Source: Candidatus Woesearchaeota archaeon
GTDB taxonomy: Archaea > Nanobdellota > Nanobdellia > Woesearchaeales > GW2011-AR4
Length of the DNA stretch: 40,320 bases
Reading direction: 5' to 3'
Assembly: GCA_016192985.1 (NCBI GenBank)
Contig: JACPTC010000055.1
Location: 1-40,320 of the forward strand
The stretch's first letter is position 1; the number at the start of each line of letters is the position of its first letter. Shown piece by piece: positions 26,268-35,924 of the stretch. Both the position numbers and the translations under genes were made by a program. The notes beneath the pieces were generated by a model. That model did no database searches. It was not told the origin of the DNA and worked only from the letters and a program-made list of their open reading frames with translations.

Positions 26268-27497
26268 ATGAATTTAAATAAAAATTCAATGGAAAATGTG
26301 GATTTAGTTAGCAAGAAATATCTAAATAAAAGTCCAGAGGAAAAAGCAATTATTAGGCAGCGTATTTTAGCTTATGCAAAAGAGCAGCTCAACAAAAATA
26401 TGCTTGTAACTAGGAGAGAACTTCAAAATTTATTTCATATAAGGTTATATTCCTATTTTAATTCCTTGGGAGAGGTGTATGAAAAACTTGAATTTGATAT
26501 TATAAATAATCCTAATCTCAGAAGGCAAAAGAAAGAAAAAGAACTTATCAAAAATAAGATGATAGAATATGTCAAAAATTGCTTAATTAACAATAAGAAA
26601 CCTACTGTTGCTGATATAAGGAAAAAATTTAATTCTGGCATTGAATCTTATTTCGGTAATATCACTAATTTATATAAGGAAGCTGGCATAGATTTAAAAA
26701 ACTTTTACTCTTTCTTTTACAAAGAAAAGGAAATTCAGATTACGCCTGTAATTATAGATTTTCTGAAAGATAAAGATTATGCAATAAAGAAAGTCGCTAT
26801 AAATGAGAATAGATTTGGACCCGATATAGTTGTAGAAAAAGAGGATATATCAATTCCTGTTGAGATAAAAGCAAGACATAAAAATAATATGCTCTTATAT
26901 CCAAGAGATAACCCAATTAAACAAATTCAGAGATATGTTAGGGAGTTAAATTCGCCTTTTGGAATTTTAATAACAACGACCGATAAAATTTCTCCTTACA
27001 AAGATGTGATGTCAAGTAATATTATTCTCTATAATGGACAGGATTTGCTAAATCATTTTAAAGGTAAGAAAGAACAATTAGATATAATAAATTGGATAAG
27101 AAATTCCATAGGACAAGATAAAAAAGATTTCATAAAAGAAAAACGAGAAAAGATAATTGAATTTATACAAAAAGAACATAGTGAAGGAAAATTGCCGTCA
27201 TTTAAAACTATTAGAGATTCTTTAAGAATTAATTTCTACTGCTATTTTGATAGTGTATATCAAGCTTACGAAGAGAGCGGAGTTGAATATCCATTACAGA
27301 GAAAAAAGAAGTTTGGAAGATTTTCCATGGAAGAGAAAGAAAAAATACGTGATGATATTATAAATTTTGTTAGACAAGAATACAAAAACAATCGTAGATT
27401 AAATAGGAATAGAATTGAAAATATTTTTCAAGTAGACATAAGGACTTATTTTAGCTCCAGGAAGGAAATTATCGAGGTAGCTAAAAATGGCTTATAA
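26268..27497 (+). CDS. Putative PD-(D/E)XK nuclease flanked by four HNH/homing-endonuclease-associated-type repeats
   Basis: Core RFGPDIVVEKEDISIPVEIKAR...PFGILITTTDK; four repeats of about 50 aa (two before, two after the core); SD GGTGAT before ATG. Confidence 0.7.
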   Translation: MNLNKNSMENVDLVSKKYLNKSPEEKAIIRQRILAYAKEQLNKNMLVTRRELQNLFHIRLYSYFNSLGEVYEKLEFDIINNPNLRRQKKEKELIKNKMIEYVKNCLINNKKPTVADIRKKFNSGIESYFGNITNLYKEAGIDLKNFYSFFYKEKEIQITPVIIDFLKDKDYAIKKVAINENRFGPDIVVEKEDISIPVEIKARHKNNMLLYPRDNPIKQIQRYVRELNSPFGILITTTDKISPYKDVMSSNIILYNGQDLLNHFKGKKEQLDIINWIRNSIGQDKKDFIKEKREKIIEFIQKEHSEGKLPSFKTIRDSLRINFYCYFDSVYQAYEESGVEYPLQRKKKFGRFSMEEKEKIRDDIINFVRQEYKNNRRLNRNRIENIFQVDIRTYFSSRKEIIEVAKNGL

Positions 27498-28611
27498 ATC
27501 TGGTATTTGCAATTTACCGCTTCATAATGGAACTTGCCCAAGATGGCTTTTTCCTAGAATGAAGAGATTAGCAGGGGCTATAAGCGAAGCTCTAGTTTAT
27601 GAGTATGGGCAAGAAGAATTTTTGAGAAGGCTGGCTGACCCTTTTTGGTTCCAATCTTTAGCATGCGTAATAGGGTATGATTGGCACTCTAGTGGGACAA
27701 CTACTGTTACTTGTGGAGCTCTTAAGCAAGCACTTAACAACCAAAATCTTGGCATTTCAATAGCAGGCGGCAAGGGAAAAACATCCAGAAAAACGCTAGA
27801 AGAAATAGAAAGCACTAATTTTGATTTATCAGCATCAAAAATTCAAAAACTAAAGTACTCTTCAAGGATGAGCGCAAAGGTTGACAATTGCCTAGTGCAA
27901 GACGGCTACCAGCTTTATCACCACAGTCTTGTCTATGATGAAAATGGAAATTGGGCAGTCATACAGCAAGGCATGAATTCTGAAACAAGATATGCAAGAA
28001 GATATCATTGGCTTAGCTACAATGTAGTTGATTTTGCTGAAGAGCCGCACAACGCAATCTGCTGCGACAACAAAAATAATTCAACATTGGATTTAACATC
28101 AAAAAACAATAACGAAATCAAAAAGATATCCGTTGATTTGGTTAATGATGATATTCGCCATCTGACAAAATGCTTTAATAAAAAAATTACAGCCCAAAAA
28201 ACATTAAACGATTTCAACAATAATCATAGAAAAAATACAAAAATTGTGACTATGCTGCCAAGGCATAATATAATCGATATGGGCAAAAGAAATATCGAGA
28301 TGCTTAAGAAAGCGCACGAATTACAGCCGCAGAATTATGAAGAGCTTGCCGCAATCAAAGGCATTGGCGCGAAAACAGTTAGGTCTCTTGCCCTTATTTC
28401 AGAGCTTGTTTATGGCGCTGAAATACAATGGAAAGACCCTGTGAAATTTTCATTTGCTCACGGCGGGAAAGATTCTATACCTTTTCCCATAGACAGAAAA
28501 CATTATGACAGCACAATTGAAATAATGAAAAATGCAGTAATGGATGCAAAGATTGGCGATAAGGAAAAGCTGACGGCTATAAGTAGATTGCGCGGCTTTT
28601 ATTCATCCTAA
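27487..28611 (+). CDS. DUF763 family protein with C-terminal HhH-like motif
   Basis: GICNLPLHNGTCPRWLFPRMKRLAGAI...DWHSSGTTTVTCGALK...GIAGGKGKTS-like...YHWLSYNVVDFAEEPHNAICC; IKGIGAKTVRSLALISELVYG. Confidence 0.88.
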   Translation: MAYKSGICNLPLHNGTCPRWLFPRMKRLAGAISEALVYEYGQEEFLRRLADPFWFQSLACVIGYDWHSSGTTTVTCGALKQALNNQNLGISIAGGKGKTSRKTLEEIESTNFDLSASKIQKLKYSSRMSAKVDNCLVQDGYQLYHHSLVYDENGNWAVIQQGMNSETRYARRYHWLSYNVVDFAEEPHNAICCDNKNNSTLDLTSKNNNEIKKISVDLVNDDIRHLTKCFNKKITAQKTLNDFNNNHRKNTKIVTMLPRHNIIDMGKRNIEMLKKAHELQPQNYEELAAIKGIGAKTVRSLALISELVYGAEIQWKDPVKFSFAHGGKDSIPFPIDRKHYDSTIEIMKNAVMDAKIGDKEKLTAISRLRGFYSS

Positions 28612-30078
28612 AAACCCCCTTATAAATCCTGCCCGTGTTATGTTTTCTGTCAATGTGGAATGCTCTCTTTTCTTTAGGTTGTCTAGGATAATAGATGTTA
28701 TTTTTTTGTGCTTTTCGTTAACCTCAAAATTAGCCATTTTTTTAATTATTTTTATATTCCTTGCAATTTCATTCGGAAATACCCTTAGATTGTCTTCATT
28801 AAGATACTGCAGCGAATCCCTCAAATCAACCTGAAAATTGGGATAAACATCTTTAATGTAATCCACCTCATTTTCATTCAAAACACTTAAACCAATAATT
28901 TCAGGCGGAAGCCCATAGGAGTAAAGTGCTGCGCAAAATGTGATTGCCCTAGGTAGCTTTAATTGCCCGACACTCCTAGAGTACCCAAACAACCCTATAT
29001 GCAGCTTTCTTTTTCTTCTTGATGGAACATATTGTGCCATCTCATTTATATACCTTCCAAGCAGTTTTACCTGCTTTTGGTATTCGTTCTGCAGTTTTTC
29101 TATAATTGGGATTAATTTTTTCTCGTCAACCAAAACAGGCTTTGAAGGCTTTGTTTCATTGAGATGCTTAACCGCATTCTGCACATCCTTTATATTGTAA
29201 TCATACTTAAAAGCCGATTGAAGCGTGAAAGTATAAACGCTCGGGTAGCCTTTCATGCAGTTCTTTATGTTTGTCGGCTTAAAATTGCCCCTAAACGGTG
29301 CACAGCCGCATCCAAGGATTGGAAATATCTCTATTGACGTTCTTTTCTCTAATGAATGCAGCTTTTGGAATGAAATCTTAAGCATAAGGACTGTTGCAAG
29401 GCTTCCATAGTTCAATGCAGGGTCTGACCTTGCAAGCCATACTCTTTGGTAATCCTTAATTTTTTCTTCCTTTATGAAAGGCTCAACCACCTTTTCTGGG
29501 CTTAGGATTGCTTCTTTAAGCTCTATCAAGGGAATCACACGAAGAGATTCAGGCTTGAAGTTGCCTATCCATTCAGCGATGGTTATTTCATTTCCCAGTT
29601 TATGATGCTGCTTGCCGACAACATGGTTCTTGTAATAATCTGCAATCCTTGATAGCTCTCTATGGCTTGTAGTCATCGGCAGCGCAATTTCAAATATCGG
29701 CGCAACCCCATCACCGTAAAACATCTTTGCAGCATCAAAATTTCTTGGTATGCTCTCAAGAGTCTCCAACAAAATTTTAGCTTCGCTTTTCTCAACTGAG
29801 GGGTTTGGAACCCTCAAAGTCAAAAAAACATCTTTGCCGAGAGTGTGCTTGCCAAAGTATGGCTCGTATTTGCTCAACAGCTTCTTCACTACAAAATTAT
29901 CAACTTCTTTTCCCTCGCAATCCCACAACTGCTCTTTGCAATGTATGTGCGAAAATGTATAAAACACCTCTTTTATCTCGTCTTCTCCGCTTAACTCCCG
30001 GCTGTCTGAGAAAAAGGGGTGGTTTACGTTGTCAGGGTGCTGTGTGGACATTGCCCTTGATACATTATAGTTTGGCAT
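28603..30078 (-). CDS. ppcA: Archaeal-type phosphoenolpyruvate carboxylase
   Basis: MSTQHPDNVNHPFF, GDGVAPIFEIALPMTTS, VWLARSDPALNYG, FPILGCGCAPFRGN, HIGLFGYSRSVG. Confidence 0.95.
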   Translation of the reverse strand: MPNYNVSRAMSTQHPDNVNHPFFSDSRELSGEDEIKEVFYTFSHIHCKEQLWDCEGKEVDNFVVKKLLSKYEPYFGKHTLGKDVFLTLRVPNPSVEKSEAKILLETLESIPRNFDAAKMFYGDGVAPIFEIALPMTTSHRELSRIADYYKNHVVGKQHHKLGNEITIAEWIGNFKPESLRVIPLIELKEAILSPEKVVEPFIKEEKIKDYQRVWLARSDPALNYGSLATVLMLKISFQKLHSLEKRTSIEIFPILGCGCAPFRGNFKPTNIKNCMKGYPSVYTFTLQSAFKYDYNIKDVQNAVKHLNETKPSKPVLVDEKKLIPIIEKLQNEYQKQVKLLGRYINEMAQYVPSRRKRKLHIGLFGYSRSVGQLKLPRAITFCAALYSYGLPPEIIGLSVLNENEVDYIKDVYPNFQVDLRDSLQYLNEDNLRVFPNEIARNIKIIKKMANFEVNEKHKKITSIILDNLKKREHSTLTENITRAGFIRGFLG

Positions 30079-30278
30079 GAAAAATGGAGTTTAATTTTAA
30101 TTTAAATAGTTATGCTGTTTGAGGCATTTTATAGAAAAATTTTTAACTTGGATGGCAGAATTGCAGCTACATGGCTCTAACTGCTAAAGAGGAGAATATA
30201 CTTAACATAAACAAAAGAGAAGTGTCAGCTCAGAAGCATGCTTGACAGGAAAGACAAAAATTGTTTAATTCAGAAAAG

Positions 30279-30986
30279 CTATCTGCCGCCCAAATAAATT
30301 TTTTTAATTCTTTTATCCTTTAAAATACCCTTATTGCCGCTCAACGCGACTTTTCCATCCTCAAGAACAAGAATCCTGTCAGCAATTTTGGTTGCCTGTT
30401 TTGCGTTCTGCTCTACAATAATCACAGCCACTCCCTCTTCATTTATCTCCAGTATTTTTCTGAACAATCCTTTCATTATTTTTGGCGCCAATCCCAAAGA
30501 AGGCTCGTCAAGAAGCAGTAATTGAGGGTCTTGCATTAATGCCCTGCCGATTGCGAGCATCTGCTGCTGCCCGCCTGATAAGTTGAAAGCATAATCATTC
30601 AGCCTCTTCCTCAAATCAGGAAAATGCTTTTCAACGACTTCGTTTAATTTTTTATCAATCAATTCCTTTTCTTTTGTTAGAAAAGCGCCCATCTCGAGAT
30701 TTTCCTTGACAGTCAGATTTCCGAAAACCTGCCTTCCTTGAGGCACATAGCTAATGCCAAGCTCAATAAGCTCATGAGTTGGCATTCTTGTTATGTCTTT
30801 GTTTTTGTAGATTATTTTTCCATTATAAATATCAACCAAGTTAAATATGCTTTTCAACAATGTGGATTTGCCAGCGCCATTGGGACCTATTAAAACAACA
30901 ATTTCTTCTGGCTTTACATTTAAATTAATTCCAAACAAAATTTGCATTTTTCCATAGCCTGATTCGAGATTTTTTATTTGAAGCAT
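30279..30986 (-). CDS. livF: Branched-chain amino acid ABC transporter ATP-binding protein (LivF-like)
   Basis: GPNGAGKSTLLKSIFNLV, LSGGQQQMLAIGRALMQDPQLLLLDEPSLGLAP. Confidence 0.92.
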   Translation of the reverse strand: MLQIKNLESGYGKMQILFGINLNVKPEEIVVLIGPNGAGKSTLLKSIFNLVDIYNGKIIYKNKDITRMPTHELIELGISYVPQGRQVFGNLTVKENLEMGAFLTKEKELIDKKLNEVVEKHFPDLRKRLNDYAFNLSGGQQQMLAIGRALMQDPQLLLLDEPSLGLAPKIMKGLFRKILEINEEGVAVIIVEQNAKQATKIADRILVLEDGKVALSGNKGILKDKRIKKIYLGGR

Positions 30987-31086
30987 TTACTTTGATTTTA
31001 GTTTTTTTATTATCAATTTTTAATTTTTTCGTTAATGTTCATTCGTTATTGAGTTTTGTCATTAAATCTTGAACAAAAAATAAAAA

Positions 31087-31770
31087 TCATTTCCCTAAAT
31101 AAGCCTCCAGCACTTTTTTATCTTTCACAATATCCTTTGGCTTTCCTTCTCTTAGCACTTTTCCTTCATTCATCACAATAACCTTATCGCTAATGTCCAT
31201 AACAAAGTCCATATCGTGTTCAATAAGCAGAATTGTTTTTCCCTGCTTCTTCAAATTTTTCAGAATGAGCTTTAATTCCTGCCTCACTCTTGGGTTTACG
31301 CCTGCAGTTGGCTCGTCAAGCATAAGCAGCGCATGCGGCTTCAGCAAAGCCCTTGCTATCTCAAGCAATCTTTGCTGCCCATAGGAAAGCTCAGAAGCGA
31401 TTGCATCAAGTGGCTTATGCAGATAAACACTTTCAAGCATCTTCTTCATTTCTGCTTCGCTCGTGTTTTTTGCGATAAGGAGGTTGTCCTTTACAGTAAC
31501 ATTTCTGAAAACTTTAGTAAGCTGAAAAGTCCTGCTTATGCCGCTCTGTGCTATTTTGTATGCAGGCATGCCTGTTATGTCCTTATTCAGCAGCCTTATT
31601 GTGCCTGAATCTGGATTTGTCAAGCCGCTTATTATGTTGAATATGGTTGTTTTTCCTGCGCCGTTTGGTCCGATAAGGGATGTGATTTCATTTTCCTCTG
31701 TCTTGAAGCTGCACCTATCGACTGCTTTGACCCCTCCAAAACTTTTGCAAATATTGTTTAATGACAGCAT
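31087..31770 (-). CDS. livG: Branched-chain amino acid ABC transporter ATP-binding protein (LivG-like)
   Basis: GPNGAGKTTIFNIISGLTNPDSG, SRTFQLTKVFRNVTVKDNLLIA, LLMLDEPTAGVNP. Confidence 0.92.
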   Translation of the reverse strand: MLSLNNICKSFGGVKAVDRCSFKTEENEITSLIGPNGAGKTTIFNIISGLTNPDSGTIRLLNKDITGMPAYKIAQSGISRTFQLTKVFRNVTVKDNLLIAKNTSEAEMKKMLESVYLHKPLDAIASELSYGQQRLLEIARALLKPHALLMLDEPTAGVNPRVRQELKLILKNLKKQGKTILLIEHDMDFVMDISDKVIVMNEGKVLREGKPKDIVKDKKVLEAYLGK

Positions 31771-31789
31771 TTTTAGCTAATTCCGTTCC

Positions 31790-32641
31790 TTAAACATCAA
31801 CCTTTCCGAAAATGCCCTTTGGCTTGAAAAGCAATATCAAAATCAATATCACCTCAAACATCATTTCACGCACAGGCCCTATCAATGCAGGGCTGACAAG
31901 CACAAATCTCATTGCCTCTGATAAGGCAAGCAGCGCAAAAACACTTATAACAGAGCCTTTTATTGAGGCCAAGCCGCCAGCAACAAGAATTGTCACAATA
32001 ACAACTAAAAATTCCAAGTCAAATATTGTCGGGTCAATAAAATTGATATGGTGCACAAGCAAGCTGCCTGCAATAGCAGCAAAAAATGTTGATACTGCCA
32101 TTGAAATTATCTTGTAAAAATACGTATTTTTTCCCAGAACAGCAGCTGCAGTCTCGTCGTCCCTGATTGCTTGAAATACCCTGCCTGTTTGAGAGTTGAT
32201 TAGCTTATAGAAAATAAAAATACATATTCCGGCTATGCTCATGCAAAGCACCATGTAGTAAAAATTATTCCTAATTATGTCAGGCACACCTGGCAATCCC
32301 AAAGCCCCTCTTGTCAATGAAATCCAGTTTCTTGACACAGCAATTGCAATGAACACCAGCCCAAGAGTAACCATTGCCAAATAGTCTCCTTTGAGCCTTG
32401 CAGTTATTGCGGCTATAGCAATGCCTAAAACAGAAGCCAGAATGCCTGCAATCAGCATTGCAAAATACCAAGGCACGCCGTTTAAAGTCAATAAAGCTGA
32501 TGCATATGCCCCAATGCCGAAAAACACCATGTGCCCAAGATTAATCAAGCCTGTAAACCCCATTGTTAGGTTTAGTGATGTGACTGCGATTGCATAGATG
32601 GATATTATTGTTAAAAGCTGAATCAAATACTCATGTATCAC
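31790..32641 (-). CDS. livM: Branched-chain amino acid ABC transporter permease (LivM-like)
   Basis: LNLTMGFTGLINLGHMVFFGIGAYASALL; RDDETAAAVLGKNTYFYK. Confidence 0.92.
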   Translation of the reverse strand: MIHEYLIQLLTIISIYAIAVTSLNLTMGFTGLINLGHMVFFGIGAYASALLTLNGVPWYFAMLIAGILASVLGIAIAAITARLKGDYLAMVTLGLVFIAIAVSRNWISLTRGALGLPGVPDIIRNNFYYMVLCMSIAGICIFIFYKLINSQTGRVFQAIRDDETAAAVLGKNTYFYKIISMAVSTFFAAIAGSLLVHHINFIDPTIFDLEFLVVIVTILVAGGLASIKGSVISVFALLALSEAMRFVLVSPALIGPVREMMFEVILILILLFKPKGIFGKVDV

Positions 32642-33518
32642 GGGCTTTCACCCCTAGAATGCCGTACGGCTTTATTAATAAAAACAAGAGCAGGACGGCA
32701 AATGACACCACATCTTTATAGCCGCTGGGAAGAAACCATATCCCTAGGTTTTCCGCCAACCCTATAAAGAAGCCGCCTATGACAGCGCCAGGCACAGAAT
32801 TTACACCGCCAACAACCGCACTTATAAATCCCTTTACAATAAGAGGCACGCCCATTCTCGGGTACAAATTCTGCTCAAGCCCAATCAAAATTCCCGCAAT
32901 AGAGCCAAGAACAGAAGCAATAAGGAAAGTGTAAGCGTAAATTCTTTCTGGATTGATGCCAACAACCTGAGCAGCCTCTTTATTGTCAGCCAATGCGCGC
33001 ATTGCTTTTCCAAGTTTTGTTTTTTTAAGCACTAAAAAAAGAATAAAAAACAGGATTAAAGTTGATAATATTATCGTTGTTTGAATTGCCGTTATTGTAA
33101 AAATCCCGAAATCATATGTCCTGTTAAAATTTTTTGAAGATATGATTTTTGTGGTGGAGCCGAATATTGCAAGCACAAAGGATGAGGAGAAGATCAATAA
33201 CGCCAGGCTTGAAATCATTAAAACCACATTAGTTGCTTTTCTTTTCCTTAAGGGCTTATAAACAATAACATTAACTATTATAATAAGCAAGATTGATGAC
33301 ATTATTGATAAAATTCCAGATAATATGTAACTCAAGTGCAATAAGCTAAAAAACAAAAAAAACATGTAGGCAGAAAATGTTATTATAGCCCCTTGAGCAA
33401 AATTGAGAAACTTAACAACGTAATAAACCAAGGAAAATCCAGATGCTGCTAATGCATAAATCGCGCCAGCAATCAAGCCATTAATAATAAGCTGAGGCAA
33501 AATCGAAGTTTGGGGCAT
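32631..33518 (-). CDS. livH: Branched-chain amino acid ABC transporter permease (LivH-like)
   Basis: LINGLIAGAIYALAASGFSLVYYVVKFLNFAQGAI; MRALADNKEAAQVVGIN; VVGGVNSVPGAVIGGFFIGLAENLG. Confidence 0.92.
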   Translation of the reverse strand: MPQTSILPQLIINGLIAGAIYALAASGFSLVYYVVKFLNFAQGAIITFSAYMFFLFFSLLHLSYILSGILSIMSSILLIIIVNVIVYKPLRKRKATNVVLMISSLALLIFSSSFVLAIFGSTTKIISSKNFNRTYDFGIFTITAIQTTIILSTLILFFILFLVLKKTKLGKAMRALADNKEAAQVVGINPERIYAYTFLIASVLGSIAGILIGLEQNLYPRMGVPLIVKGFISAVVGGVNSVPGAVIGGFFIGLAENLGIWFLPSGYKDVVSFAVLLLFLLIKPYGILGVKARDT

Positions 33519-33579
33519 TTTATTCTTCCTGCTTAATTCTCAGAAGATGAAAAATAAAAAATAAATTCAGGCTAAAGGC

Positions 33580-34725
33580 TCACTTCAAATCTACAAGCTC
33601 GCCGCCTCTTGCCTGCCTTACTGAATACTCCATTATTGGATCGCCGTTCTCATCAATTGTTATCTTGCCAGCTGCTCCATCGTAGTCTTTTACGCTATAC
33701 AGGTAATCTCTTATCTTCTCGCTGTCATAACCGTATTTGATTATTGCATCTGCTACCAAATAAGCAGCATCATAAGCAGCAGCAGTGAAGAACGGGAACT
33801 GCGCTTCTTCTTTTGCAGTTTGTTTGTATTTTGACAATAAAGCGGCTGATTTGGCTCTTTTGTCATCAAATTTCGGCTCTATGCCGATTAGACCTTCCAG
33901 CTCTTGGGAGTTCTCTTTTATAATGCTCCTTTGCCCTATAATGACTTCAGCTGTTAACAGCTGCTGACTGACTCCAGCCTCTTTAAGCTGCTTGGCTAAA
34001 AGCACGCCTTTTGCAGGAGATTGGGGTATAATATACACAACATCAGGGTTGGATGCCTTGACTTTTGTTACCTGAGTTCTAAAGTCAGTATCTTCTGGGT
34101 TGTAAGTTTCATCTGCCGCTATCTCACCACCAAGCTTTGCGAAATTTTCCTTAAAAACCTTTCTTAAGCCCTGAGCATAATCGGTTGATTCTGATATAAC
34201 CGCTGCTTTTTTTATTTGCAGTTCTTTAAAGGCATAGTCAGATGCAACAACACCCGCATATGCATCGCTTGGCGCTGTTCTGAATACAAAGTCGCCTGCT
34301 TTTGTGATGTCGGGATTTGTAGCGCTTGGTGAAATAAGAATAACCTTGTTTGCCTCTGTTATTGGCGAAGCTCCTAGGGTTTCTCCTGAGCAGGCGCCTC
34401 CAATAATCACCTTAACCTTGTCTATATTCACAAGCTTTTGCGCAGCTGCATTGCCGTCTTTTGGATTGCATTTGCTGTCTTCATAAATTCCCTCCAATCT
34501 TCTGCCATTAATGCCGCCTTTTGCATTTATCTCGTCTATGGCTATTTTCACGCCTCTCTGCTCAGGCAGCCCATAAGCAGCTCCATCCCCAGTTAATGGA
34601 AGCATTACACCAATTTTGTAAGAGCCTTGCAATTGGACAGGCTTTTCCTCAACAGGTTGTTGAACTACGCATGAACTTAAAACTAACAAAGTAAGTATTG
34701 CCAAGATTTTACTTTTCATTATCAC
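33580..34725 (-). CDS. livK: Branched-chain amino acid ABC transporter substrate-binding lipoprotein (LivK-like)
   Basis: Lipobox VLSSC; YKIGVMLPLTGDGAAYGLPEQRGVKIAIDEINAKGGINGR; strong SD GGGGGTG. Confidence 0.93.
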   Translation of the reverse strand: MIMKSKILAILTLLVLSSCVVQQPVEEKPVQLQGSYKIGVMLPLTGDGAAYGLPEQRGVKIAIDEINAKGGINGRRLEGIYEDSKCNPKDGNAAAQKLVNIDKVKVIIGGACSGETLGASPITEANKVILISPSATNPDITKAGDFVFRTAPSDAYAGVVASDYAFKELQIKKAAVISESTDYAQGLRKVFKENFAKLGGEIAADETYNPEDTDFRTQVTKVKASNPDVVYIIPQSPAKGVLLAKQLKEAGVSQQLLTAEVIIGQRSIIKENSQELEGLIGIEPKFDDKRAKSAALLSKYKQTAKEEAQFPFFTAAAYDAAYLVADAIIKYGYDSEKIRDYLYSVKDYDGAAGKITIDENGDPIMEYSVRQARGGELVDLK

Positions 34726-34923
34726 ACCCCCAAAGTAGTATTAACTATATTGAAAATTAATATATATTTAAAGCTTTTCTTTTGTAAATGATACCCATCC
34801 TGATTTAGTTCAACCATTTTAATCACTTATTATTGAATAACTGTTCTATTACTTAAAAATTCTCATCAAATTTTTTTACAAAACCGAAATATTTAAATAA
34901 AAATTAGTAAAAATAAAAAAAAT

Positions 34924-35883
34924 ATGTATAAAATCGATTTATATGACAAAAAATTGCTTTATGAATTGGACAAGGACTCAGGAATAAGCATTTCTGAATT
35001 GTCAAAGAAGCTAAAAAGATCAAAGCAATTTGTTTTTTACAGAATCAAGCAGCTGGAAAAAGCCAATATAATTACGGGCTACAATGCAATAATAGACATG
35101 TCAAAGCTCGGATTTTTTACTTTTAGGTGCTATTTCAAGTTCCAGCAGATGACTTCAGAAGATGGGAAAAAATTTGTAGAATACATAAAGAAAAATTTTG
35201 AGCCGGTTTGGACAATAACATCCATTCATGGAAAATGGGACTACGCCATATTTCTTGGCGTGAAATCAATCTCAGAATTTCATGCCATATGGGACAATAT
35301 TATGTACTTATACAAAAAAAATATTAAAACTTATGACATTTCAATATATGCGCCAATCTACAATTTTAACAGGAAATTTTTTATGGAAAATCTTTCTGAG
35401 TCAATAGAAAGAGTTTATGGCGCAGGCGAAAAAGAAGAAATAGACAAATTTGACTGGGATATACTTCAAATTTATTCCAGTAACGTACGACAATCTTCAT
35501 TGGAGATTGCAAGAAAATTCAAAGTTTCAGCAGATACAGTTAGAGCCCGCATAAAAAAGCTCGAAAAAAAGAGCGTTATAGCGGGCTATAAGATTGGATT
35601 GAACCTTGAACCGCTTGGGTATACTTCCTATAGGGTGGATTTGCAGCTTGTCTCAACAGAAAGAAACAAGGAATTGCACGAGTTCTGCAAATGGCATAAA
35701 AATATCTATCAAATAAACAAAACAATAGGGGAAGCCGATTTTGAGATTGAAGTTATAGTGAAAGATCTAAATCATCTATTGAAATTATTGGATGAGATTA
35801 AAGAAAGATTCAAGAATGTGGTAAATAGTGTTGATTTCTTCGGGTTTTCGGTATTTCATGTTCTGCATTACATACCTGATTAA
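34924..35883 (+). CDS. Lrp/AsnC-family regulator with tandem duplicated HTH-RAM architecture
   Basis: Two HTH units: LDKDSGISISELSKKLKRSKQFVFYRIKQLEKANIITGY and YSSNVRQSSLEIARKFKVSADTVRARIKKLEKKSVIAGY. Confidence 0.88.
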   Translation: MYKIDLYDKKLLYELDKDSGISISELSKKLKRSKQFVFYRIKQLEKANIITGYNAIIDMSKLGFFTFRCYFKFQQMTSEDGKKFVEYIKKNFEPVWTITSIHGKWDYAIFLGVKSISEFHAIWDNIMYLYKKNIKTYDISIYAPIYNFNRKFFMENLSESIERVYGAGEKEEIDKFDWDILQIYSSNVRQSSLEIARKFKVSADTVRARIKKLEKKSVIAGYKIGLNLEPLGYTSYRVDLQLVSTERNKELHEFCKWHKNIYQINKTIGEADFEIEVIVKDLNHLLKLLDEIKERFKNVVNSVDFFGFSVFHVLHYIPD

Positions 35884-35907
35884 AATCAAAACATTTAAAT
35901 ACTAATA

Positions 35908-35923
35908 GTATATACGTATATAC
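35908..35923. promoter_or_regulatory. 16-bp perfect palindrome GTATATACGTATATAC, candidate autoregulatory operator
   Basis: Ends 1 nt before the ATG at 35925; TATA-like ATTTAAATA at about 35892-35900. Confidence 0.7.
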
Positions 35924-35924
35924 C

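Noticed and set aside
29750-30080. Plus-strand ORFs (29750-29962, 29805-30080) opposite ppcA.
   Set aside because: Antisense to a well-conserved enzyme; no independent support.
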